Source: Pseudomonas fluorescens (GTDB lineage Bacteria; Pseudomonadota; Gammaproteobacteria; Pseudomonadales; Pseudomonadaceae). Taken from it: a stretch of 64,000 nt of DNA. Of this stretch, positions 34,811 to 41,770 are shown piece by piece; position 1 is the stretch's first letter; each line of letters begins with the position of its first letter. Both the position numbers and the translations under genes were made by a program. The stretch is taken from positions 62,001 through 126,000 of the forward strand of contig NZ_CABVII010000019.1 in NCBI RefSeq assembly GCF_902497995.1, read 5' to 3'. Under the pieces are notes generated by a model. It had not been told where the DNA came from. It worked only from the letters and a program-made list of their open reading frames with translations, and made no database searches.

Positions 34811-35007
34811 ACTGCTAAACCCGATCACTGATGAGCAGTGACACGAATCAAGTTACCGGGCGGCCCCAAGGCGCACAAGCCGGCGGATTCTGGCGTACCT
34901 GTAGGCAACGACCCCAGGTCTTGTAGCTTTCAGGAGGTAAGCAGTAGGGCGCTTAAACACGCGCCTTGCGCGGATGTTTAATTTGCGAGCGAACGTGACG
35001 GCACGCC
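34811..35007 (-). repeat. DUF6124 repeat, copy D: leader only
   Basis: About 200 bp matching the promoter-distal... that is, the 5' half of the leader in copy C: from GACGGCACGCC (right) through TTAAAC/GTTTAA stem to the CACTG/CAGTG stem and the motif CTGCTAAACCCGATCAC at 34811. The rest of the leader and DUF6124 are absent. It is followed on the minus strand by the two-gene operon. Confidence 0.85.
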
Positions 35008-35048
35008 CTGATTTCTGCACTCGCTTGTCATCAAAAAATCCTTGAACG

Positions 35049-35414
35049 CTATTCGAGAAGCTCGACGTAGCTGGACTCCCCACCTCCAGTTGCACCCGAC
35101 AACCAGCCCCATACGAAGGACAGTGTGGTACGTCCTGCGTGATCAATGCCTACCGCGCCACGAGACCAGCCGGCAAGCGTCTCGCCGTCCGTAGTCAAAC
35201 ACTGATAAAGAAGCTCGATGGTATCGGGGCCTGTCGCGCGCCCGACTTGATGACCCATGCGGGTCCGGCCGCCTTGGTAAGTGCCCGAAATGGCATCTCC
35301 CTCGACGTGGTAAAGAAATACTGTGCCTGTACCGGATAGCCCTTGGGCGTTGTCCGCGACCGTAAATCGGCGGTTGTTCAAACGCTCGCTGATTTGAGAA
35401 AAGGGGATTTCCAT
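35049..35414 (-). CDS. Small beta-rich hypothetical protein ('N-acetylglutamate synthase'-labelled family)
   Basis: A 121-residue soluble protein (NNRRFTVADNAQGLSGTGTV and YHVEGDAISGTYQGGRTRMG, later TTLSFVWGWLSGATGGGESS) with a pattern of short beta strands. Similar bacterial proteins are often labelled n-acetylglutamate synthase, although they lack the GNAT fold; I would not accept that function. AAGGA is about 10 bases before ATG 35414. The gene ends at the right edge of repeat copy D. Confidence 0.65.
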   Translation of the reverse strand: MEIPFSQISERLNNRRFTVADNAQGLSGTGTVFLYHVEGDAISGTYQGGRTRMGHQVGRATGPDTIELLYQCLTTDGETLAGWSRGAVGIDHAGRTTLSFVWGWLSGATGGGESSYVELLE

Positions 35415-35514
35415 AAGTATCGCGTCCTTGTTAGTCGAGATGTTCCATGCGTGGAAAAGGTGACGGTGGAAAAGGTGACGGATCTATTTGCAGGCGAGTA
35501 CAGAAGGTCTCCTA

Positions 35515-35660
35515 AGATAGATCCGCCCCCATTTTTTTGGTCGCGGCGATTTCATATTTGACTCACCAGGCATCAACAAGCGATTGAATCGCTCTAGTCT
35601 CGAAATAGATCAGTCCCCATTTTGGTCGCGAAATAGATCAGTCCCCATTTTGGTCGGTCC
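35515..35660. repeat. Direct repeats resembling IS21-type ends
   Basis: Two exact tandem copies of a 28-bp unit (CGAAATAGATCAGTCCCCAT plus TTTGGTCG) at 35601-35628 and 35629-35656, with a diverged third copy at about 35515-35548 and a short one after. Multiple short repeats containing CCCCATTTTGGTC are typical of the ends of some IS21-family elements, so this is probably an IS end relic. Confidence 0.6.
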
Positions 35661-35762
35661 ATTTTGGTCCTGAACCAGTGGGCTGACGAAGTGTTCGAAC
35701 GCGCCACGCACGCGTGATGCCGGTGAAAGCTTCTGCCCGCCGACTTGACTGAAGTTCACTGG

Positions 35763-35795
35763 CCGGAACACAAACGTTCCGGCAGCTTTTTTGTT
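35763..35795 (+). terminator. Rho-independent terminator
   Basis: CCGGAAC pairs with GTTCCGG around a 6-base loop, followed by CAGC and six T. It reads on the plus strand, but no plus-strand gene is seen before it; it is likely left from a lost gene. Confidence 0.75.
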
Positions 35796-35806
35796 GTTTT
35801 TGCCCC

Positions 35807-36421
35807 TCAAAACGTCGGCGGGGTAATCACCCAGATCACCACCGCGTCGACCTCGCCGGGGTTGCCATAGCGATGGGGTTCCTGGCTGGAAAAACTGAAA
35901 CTGTCGCCTTCATTGAGCTGGAAATGGCGTTCGCCAACCCACAACTCGAAACTGCCGCTGAGCAGGTAGCCGGCTTCCTCGCCTTCATGGCTATAGCTTT
36001 GCTGGCTGTAACTGCCTGGTGGAAAGCGCGAATGCAGGATCTCCAGCTGGCGATTGGGCTGCGGGGTCAGCAATTGGTCAACGATGCCGTCTTCGTAATG
36101 CACGCTCATCCGGCTGTGCTTGCGGACCACATAACCACTGTCCTCGGGGGCCGTGCCGGCTTCGCTGGCGAAGAACCACTGGATGGTCACGCCCAGGCTG
36201 CGGGCGATGTTGAACAGCGCCGGAATCGACGGGTAAGCCAGGTTGCGTTCCAGCTGGCTGATATAGCCCGCTGTCAGCTCGCTCATGTCTGCCAGCGCGG
36301 CCAGGGTCATGCCCCGGCGTTTGCGCAGGCCGCGAATCCGCGTGCCGAGGAAGTGCGGCCCTGTGGCAGCGGGCTGACTTGCGGGCGCGCTGGCAGGCGG
36401 CAGGTTGCTGCTGTTGCTCAT
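35807..36421 (-). CDS. XRE-family regulator with C-terminal cupin domain
   Basis: A 204-residue regulator. The HTH lies at residues about 27-80 (GLRKRRGMTLAALADMSELT and AGYISQLERNLAYPSIPALF), the cupin at about 125-200 (YSHEGEEAGYLLSGSFELWV, FSSQEPHRYGNPG). This HTH-cupin type (PuuR-like) usually senses a small amine or amino acid and represses the adjacent catabolic gene. It is 84 bp from the oxidoreductase gene on the same strand, the likely target. Confidence 0.9.
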   Translation of the reverse strand: MSNSSNLPPASAPASQPAATGPHFLGTRIRGLRKRRGMTLAALADMSELTAGYISQLERNLAYPSIPALFNIARSLGVTIQWFFASEAGTAPEDSGYVVRKHSRMSVHYEDGIVDQLLTPQPNRQLEILHSRFPPGSYSQQSYSHEGEEAGYLLSGSFELWVGERHFQLNEGDSFSFSSQEPHRYGNPGEVDAVVIWVITPPTF

Positions 36422-36505
36422 TGCGTGCTCCGAACCGGACTGTGCCCGAGCGGGTTGAAACCCTCGGGCCTGATGGCTGACAAAGGCCGGGAGTATAGAG
36501 CAGCC

Positions 36506-38467
36506 TCAGAGGTCCCACGCAACCCTCAAACCGTCATAAATCGCTTCTTCGGCGGTGCGCGGAGCCAGGCAGTCGCCGATCCGCCGGAACTCCACCAGCC
36601 CTTGCAGTTCCGCGCCGAGGGTATCCACCGGCTGATGGCCCTGGCACAGCACCAGCGTGTCGATGTCTTCGAAAATGATCGGCTCGGCGCTGGCGGTGTG
36701 TTGCATGTACACGGTGCTGTCATCGCAGCCGTAAAGGCGGGCGTAAGGTGTAATGGGGATGCCCGCCTTGTGCAGTTCTCCGGCCAATTGATCGCGCACG
36801 TACAGGGGCAGGTTTTCTCCGCAATGGGTGCCGTTGACCGCCAGCTGCACCTGATGGCCGGCACGCACCAGGCGTTCGGCGATGCCAGGACCAATCCAGT
36901 CGCACCGCCAGTCGACGACCAGCACCGAACGTCCAGGCTTGACCTCGTCGCGCAGTACCTGCCAGGCATCCACCACTTGCAGGTCGCCACCCCGGTCGAA
37001 GGTCGGCCAGTAGGGTTCGGCACCGGTTGCAACAATCACCAGGTCCGGCCGTTCCCGTTCGACCAGCGCCCGGTCGACGCGGGTATTGCGCACCACGCGT
37101 ACGCCAGCCAGTTGCATTTCCCGCTGCAGGTTGGTGCTGGCGCCGCCGAATTCGCTGCGCCGCGGCAGCAGTTGCGCCAGCAGGATTTGCCCGCCGAGCT
37201 GCGAACCGGCTTCGTAGAGTGTGACCTCATGCCCGCGCGCGGCGGCGACGGCGGCCGCCTTCATCCCGGCCGGGCCGCCGCCGGCGATCATGATGCGCTT
37301 GGGGTTGGCGGTCGCCTGGCGCTTGCCGAAGATCAGTTCCCGACCGGTTTCCGGATGCTGGATGCAGGAGATCGGCAAGCCTTTATGAAAGTGCCCGATG
37401 CACGCCTGATTGCAGGCGATGCACGCTCGTACATCCTCGCTGCGCCCGGCATCGGTCTTGTTCGGCATTTGCGGGTCGCAGATCAGTGCGCGGGTCATGC
37501 CGCAGACATCGGCCTGACCACGGGCAAGGATCAGCTCGGCTTCTTGCGGCTGATTGATGCGCCCGGTGACGAACAGCGGAATCGACAGACTGGCCTTGAA
37601 CGTCCCGGCTTCCTTGGCCAGATAGGCCGCTTCGATGGCCATCGGCGGCACGATATGCACCGCACCGCCCAACGATGCCGAAGTGCCGGCGACGATGTGC
37701 ACGTAATCCAGCTGCTGTTGCAATGACTTGACCGCCGCCAGCGACTCGTCTTCGGTCAGGCCTTCGGGGTCGCGCTCATCGGCACTGATGCGCAAGCCGA
37801 TGATGAACTGCTCATCCGTGTTGGCGCGGACCACCGCAATGACTTCGCGCAAAAACCGCAGGCGCTGTTGCAGGTCGCCGTTGTAGCCGTCGGTGCGCCG
37901 GTTGACCCGCGGGTTGATGAATTGCGCGGGCAGGTAACCATGGCTGGCGACCACTTCCACGCCGTCCAGCCCGGCCTGGTATAAACGCCGGGCCGCCGCG
38001 CCATAACCGGCGACGATCTCGTCGATCATGGCTTGATCCAGCGCGCGCGGCATGACCCGAAAACGTTCGTTGGGCACCGCCGAAGGCGAGTAGGCGACGG
38101 CTAGCAGGCCATCGCTGGACTCCATGATTTCCCGCCCCGGATGGAAAATCTGCGAGAGCACCACCGTGCCATGGGCATGACAGGTGTCGGCCAGCTGTCG
38201 ATAACCGTCGATGCAGGCGTCATCGGTGGCCATCAGCACATGGGAGGTGTAGCGCGCACTGTCATGCACCCCGGCAACCTGCAGCACGATCAGCCCGACG
38301 CCGCCTTCGGCACGTGCCCGGTGATAGGCGATCAATTGCTCGTTGACCAGGTTGTCGGTCGGCATCGAAGTGTCGTGGCCGCTGGACATGATGCGGTTCT
38401 TGAGGCGTTTGCCACGGATCTGCAGCGGTTCGAACAGGTGCGCGAACGCTGGGGTGGAAGTCGGCAT
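36506..38467 (-). CDS. FMN/FAD/4Fe-4S NADH:flavin oxidoreductase
   Basis: A 653-residue enzyme in the 2,4-dienoyl-CoA reductase/trimethylamine dehydrogenase family. An FMN TIM barrel (1-340) is followed by Cys residues for one 4Fe-4S cluster (CIACNQACIGHF and SCIQHP), an FAD-binding Rossmann domain (IMIAGGGPAGMKAAAVAAAR) and an NAD(P) domain. Family members reduce enoyl groups or demethylate N-methyl amino acids such as stachydrine; which applies here cannot be told. The XRE-cupin regulator next to it and the divergent aldolase suggest a small catabolic unit. Confidence 0.9.
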   Translation of the reverse strand: MPTSTPAFAHLFEPLQIRGKRLKNRIMSSGHDTSMPTDNLVNEQLIAYHRARAEGGVGLIVLQVAGVHDSARYTSHVLMATDDACIDGYRQLADTCHAHGTVVLSQIFHPGREIMESSDGLLAVAYSPSAVPNERFRVMPRALDQAMIDEIVAGYGAAARRLYQAGLDGVEVVASHGYLPAQFINPRVNRRTDGYNGDLQQRLRFLREVIAVVRANTDEQFIIGLRISADERDPEGLTEDESLAAVKSLQQQLDYVHIVAGTSASLGGAVHIVPPMAIEAAYLAKEAGTFKASLSIPLFVTGRINQPQEAELILARGQADVCGMTRALICDPQMPNKTDAGRSEDVRACIACNQACIGHFHKGLPISCIQHPETGRELIFGKRQATANPKRIMIAGGGPAGMKAAAVAAARGHEVTLYEAGSQLGGQILLAQLLPRRSEFGGASTNLQREMQLAGVRVVRNTRVDRALVERERPDLVIVATGAEPYWPTFDRGGDLQVVDAWQVLRDEVKPGRSVLVVDWRCDWIGPGIAERLVRAGHQVQLAVNGTHCGENLPLYVRDQLAGELHKAGIPITPYARLYGCDDSTVYMQHTASAEPIIFEDIDTLVLCQGHQPVDTLGAELQGLVEFRRIGDCLAPRTAEEAIYDGLRVAWDL

Positions 38468-38643
38468 AGTGCGATACTCCAGGCGAGCCGAAGCTGGAAA
38501 ACAGGGTGTTCGGCGTTGTTATTATTGCGCTATAGAAATTTACCCTCAGTAAAAAATCAACTTGTTTTTTTACTGGTGGATAAATAGATTGGGACGTCGA
38601 GTCCTATTCTTCGCGCAGACGATCAGCCCAGAGAGCAGAAACA

Positions 38644-39438
38644 ATGAATGAAATTGCACACACGACGGCTGCCGCTGCCGAGCAGGTTTCTACCGAACAA
38701 CGGCTGCGCCAGGAGCTGGCTGCCTGTTATCGATTGATCGCGCACTTTCGCATGAGTGACCTGATTTTCACCCACATCTCGGTGCGTCTGCCGGGGCCTG
38801 AACATCACTTCCTGATCAACCCCTATGGGCTGATGTTCGACGAAATCACCGCCTCCAGCCTGGTCAAGATCGACCTCGATGGTCGTGCGGTGGAGTCGTC
38901 GCCGTATCCGGTCAACCCGGCTGGCTTCGTGATTCACAGCGCCATCCACGGTGCCCGCGAAGATGCGCAGTGCGTGCTGCATACCCACACCAGGGCCGGT
39001 TGCGCGGTGGCGGCGTTGAAGTGCGGGTTATTGCCGGTGAATCAGATCTCCATGGAGTTCTACGAACGGGTCGCTTACCACGACTATGAGGGCGTGGCGC
39101 TGGATCTGGGCGAGCAGCGGCGACTGGTTCATGACCTGGGTGACAAGACGGTGTTGATGCTGCGCAACCATGGTTTGTTGACCCTCGGTGCGAGCGTCGG
39201 CCAGGCCTTTCTGCGCATGTACTACTTGGAAAAAGCCTGCGAGATCCAATTGGCGGCACAGGCCTGCGGCGAACTGGTGCTGCCACCGGCGGCCGTTTGC
39301 GAGCACACCGAGCGCCAGTTCAACGAGCCGGGTCGGCCATTGGCGGAGGGCGAGCTGAATGATCCGGATGCCATGCAGTTGGCATGGTCGGCGTTGGTGC
39401 GGTTGGCGGATCGAGTGGCGCCGGGTTATCGGGATTGA
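38644..39438 (+). CDS. Class II aldolase/adducin-family protein
   Basis: A 264-residue protein with the fold of fuculose-phosphate aldolase. Metal His residues are visible in VLHTHTRAGCAV and in LRNHGLLTLG, and the start of the domain reads DLIFTHISVRLPGPEHHFLI. It could be an aldolase, epimerase or decarboxylase. Divergent from the oxidoreductase gene across 176 bp. Confidence 0.87.
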   Translation: MNEIAHTTAAAAEQVSTEQRLRQELAACYRLIAHFRMSDLIFTHISVRLPGPEHHFLINPYGLMFDEITASSLVKIDLDGRAVESSPYPVNPAGFVIHSAIHGAREDAQCVLHTHTRAGCAVAALKCGLLPVNQISMEFYERVAYHDYEGVALDLGEQRRLVHDLGDKTVLMLRNHGLLTLGASVGQAFLRMYYLEKACEIQLAAQACGELVLPPAAVCEHTERQFNEPGRPLAEGELNDPDAMQLAWSALVRLADRVAPGYRD

Positions 39439-39540
39439 GCGCAATGCCCCCTCGCCACAAATTGCGCTCCTGCTGTACAGTCGTTCAGCTCAGTGGCTGC
39501 AAAACACCAGCCCAACGACTGTTCCAAGGAGATTGATCCC

Positions 39541-40188
39541 ATGACCCAGGAAGCCCGCTTTTCCCGAATGGAGCCGGAGTTGCGCAAGGCCAATCTGGTC
39601 GAGGCGACGCTGGTATGCCTCAAGCGCCATGGCTTCCAGGGGGCTTCGATCCGCAAGATCTCGGCTGAAGCGGGGGTGTCGGTCGGGTTGATCAGCCATC
39701 ACTACTCCGGCAAGGATGAGCTGGTGGCCGAAGCCTATATGGCGGTCACCGGGCGAGTCATGAGCCTGTTACGCGACGCCATGGAGCAAGCCGCGCCGAA
39801 TGGCCGTGAGCGTTTGTCAGCGTTTTTTCGCGCGTCGTTCTCCGCCGAACTGCTGGACCCGCAACTGCTGGATGCCTGGCTGGCGTTCTGGGGCGCGGTA
39901 AAGACCGCCGAAGCGATCAATCTCGCCCATGAGCATTCCTATGGTGAATACCGCAGCGAATTGCGCAAGGTGCTCAACGATCTGGCTCGGCAAGAGGGCT
40001 GGGAGGCTTTCGATGCCGACCTTGCCGCCATCAGCCTGAGTGCGCTGCTCGATGGCTTGTGGCTGGAGTCGGGACTCAACCCCGGCACCTTCACCCCGAG
40101 CCAGGGCGTGCAGATCTGTGAAGCCTGGGTCGACGGTTTGCAGGCAGGCGGTCACCAGCGTTTTCGTTTGCAGACAGAGGGCTGTTGA
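39541..40188 (+). CDS. TetR-family regulator, BetI-like
   Basis: From ATG 39541 (AAGGAG nine bases upstream), 215 residues. The N-terminal HTH is complete: LVEATLVCLKRHGFQGASIR and ISAEAGVSVGLISHHYSGKD. The C-terminal part resembles the BetI type (LLDAWLAFWGAVKTAEAINL). It may control the aldolase or the genes following it. Confidence 0.88.
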   Translation: MTQEARFSRMEPELRKANLVEATLVCLKRHGFQGASIRKISAEAGVSVGLISHHYSGKDELVAEAYMAVTGRVMSLLRDAMEQAAPNGRERLSAFFRASFSAELLDPQLLDAWLAFWGAVKTAEAINLAHEHSYGEYRSELRKVLNDLARQEGWEAFDADLAAISLSALLDGLWLESGLNPGTFTPSQGVQICEAWVDGLQAGGHQRFRLQTEGC

Positions 40189-40280
40189 TCGATCGTTCAG
40201 CAATCGCTACTCTCTGCCGCTCAAGCAAGACAAATTCTAATAAGAAGCATGCCCTTCGGGCTTATGAAGGACACCAAGCG

Positions 40281-40994
40281 ATGACTCCTCGGGTACTGAT
40301 CGTCGACGACGATCCGCTGATTCGCGAACTCCTTCACGCCTATCTTTCGCAAGAAGGTTACGACGTGCACTGCGCCGCGACGGCGGAGCTGGCCGAAACC
40401 TTTCTGGCGACCAATACTGTCGACCTGGTGATGCTGGACATCCGCCTTCCGGGCAAGGATGGCCTGACCCTGACCCGCGAGCTGCGCGTGCGCTCGGAAG
40501 TCGGGATCATCCTGATTACCGGGCGCAATGACGAAATCGACCGCATCGTCGGCCTCGAATGCGGCGCTGACGATTACGTGATCAAACCCCTCAATCCACG
40601 GGAACTGGTGTCGCGGGCGAAGAACCTGGTGCGCCGGGTTCGCCATGCCCAGCTGCAGCAACCGGCGCCGGCGCTGCGTCAGGTCAAACAGTTTGCTACC
40701 TGGGGCCTGGACACTGATCGCCGGCGCTTGATCGATGATGCCGGTGGCGAAACCCTGCTGACCCATGGTGAATTCCAGTTGCTCAGTGTCTTCCTGCGCA
40801 ACAGCGGGCATACCTTGAGCCGAGATCAGTTGATGGATCAGATCCGCAACCGTGAATGGGTGCCCAACGACCGCTCCATCGACGTGCTGGTCGGGCGCTT
40901 GCGGCGCAAATTGCATGACGATCCCGCCGAGCCGCAATTGATCATTACCATCCATGGCGCCGGTTATCTGTTCACCGCCAGCGTGGCGGCCTGA
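40281..40994 (+). CDS. aruR: OmpR-type response regulator, AruR-like
   Basis: A 237-residue regulator: receiver domain with the acidic pocket (IVDDDPLI), phospho-Asp53 (MLDIRLPGKDG) and a C-terminal winged helix (TLSRDQLMDQIRNREWVPND, SIDVLVGRLRRKL). AAGGAC precedes ATG 40281. It is followed by a solute-binding protein and a hybrid kinase, then by a permease and aruIH. In P. aeruginosa the aruRS pair that activates the arginine transaminase genes occupies the matching position, which is the basis for the name. Confidence 0.78.
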   Translation: MTPRVLIVDDDPLIRELLHAYLSQEGYDVHCAATAELAETFLATNTVDLVMLDIRLPGKDGLTLTRELRVRSEVGIILITGRNDEIDRIVGLECGADDYVIKPLNPRELVSRAKNLVRRVRHAQLQQPAPALRQVKQFATWGLDTDRRRLIDDAGGETLLTHGEFQLLSVFLRNSGHTLSRDQLMDQIRNREWVPNDRSIDVLVGRLRRKLHDDPAEPQLIITIHGAGYLFTASVAA

Positions 40995-40999
40995 ACCCT

Positions 41000-41770
41000 G
41001 TGTGGCGGCTGCTCTGGTTACTTCTGGCACTGACGGGCACGTCGGCTGCGGCCGAGAAAATTCGCTACTGCGATTACCCGGTCTACCCGCCGATTTCCTG
41101 GAGCGACGGCAAACAGGTGCGCGGCCTGGCGCCCAGTGTGGTGAAGAAGCTGTTTGGCAACCTGGGGTACGAGGTCGAGATCGTCGTGCTGGGCAACTGG
41201 AAGCGCTGCCTGCTGGACGCCGCCGAAGGCCGGGTCGACGTGGTCCTGGCCTACAGCACGGCGCAACGTGAACAGACCATGCGCTTCTCGACGGTGCCGG
41301 TGTTGCGTGAAGAGGTCGCGGTGTTCTTCAACCGCCAACACCCGGTGAAGTTCGAACGGCTTGAAGACCTCGGCAATTACCGCGGCGGCCTGCTGTTTGG
41401 GGAAAGCTATGGCCTGGACTTCGATCGCTTCGTCGCCCGGCACGGCAATATCGAATGGGTATCCGACAGTCGCCAGAACTTCGGCAAGCTGATTCGCGGC
41501 AGAATCGACTTCATCACCCATGAGCGGCGCACCGGGCAGCTGTTCGTGGAAACCCTGCCGGGTGCCGCAGACATCCAGGCGTTGCCCCATTCATTGAGCG
41601 TCGACTATTTGCGGATCGCCGTATCGCGCCGTTCCACGCTGGCCGAGCGCATGCCCGCGATTGACGCCGAACTGCAGCGGATGGTTGACGCGGGCGAGAT
41701 CGAACGCTGGCTGAACGAGAGTGAAGCCACCTATCGCGACATGATCAGACTGCCGGCGGACGTGCAATGA
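41000..41770 (+). CDS. Periplasmic family-3 solute-binding protein linked to the kinase
   Basis: GTG at 41000 begins a signal peptide (MWRLLWLLLALTGTSAAAEK); 256 residues. The rest is an SBP_bac_3 domain (IRYCDYPVYPPISWSDGKQV, GRVDVVLAYSTAQREQTMRF). It starts 5 bp after the response regulator stop and overlaps the kinase start by 4 bp. With no transporter genes joined, it is more likely a ligand sensor that presents an amino acid to the kinase than an importer subunit. Confidence 0.82.
   Translation: MWRLLWLLLALTGTSAAAEKIRYCDYPVYPPISWSDGKQVRGLAPSVVKKLFGNLGYEVEIVVLGNWKRCLLDAAEGRVDVVLAYSTAQREQTMRFSTVPVLREEVAVFFNRQHPVKFERLEDLGNYRGGLLFGESYGLDFDRFVARHGNIEWVSDSRQNFGKLIRGRIDFITHERRTGQLFVETLPGAADIQALPHSLSVDYLRIAVSRRSTLAERMPAIDAELQRMVDAGEIERWLNESEATYRDMIRLPADVQ

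Noticed and set aside
35873..37726. Plus-strand open frame of 617 codons across the regulator and oxidoreductase genes
   Set aside because: Shadow of two well-supported minus-strand genes.
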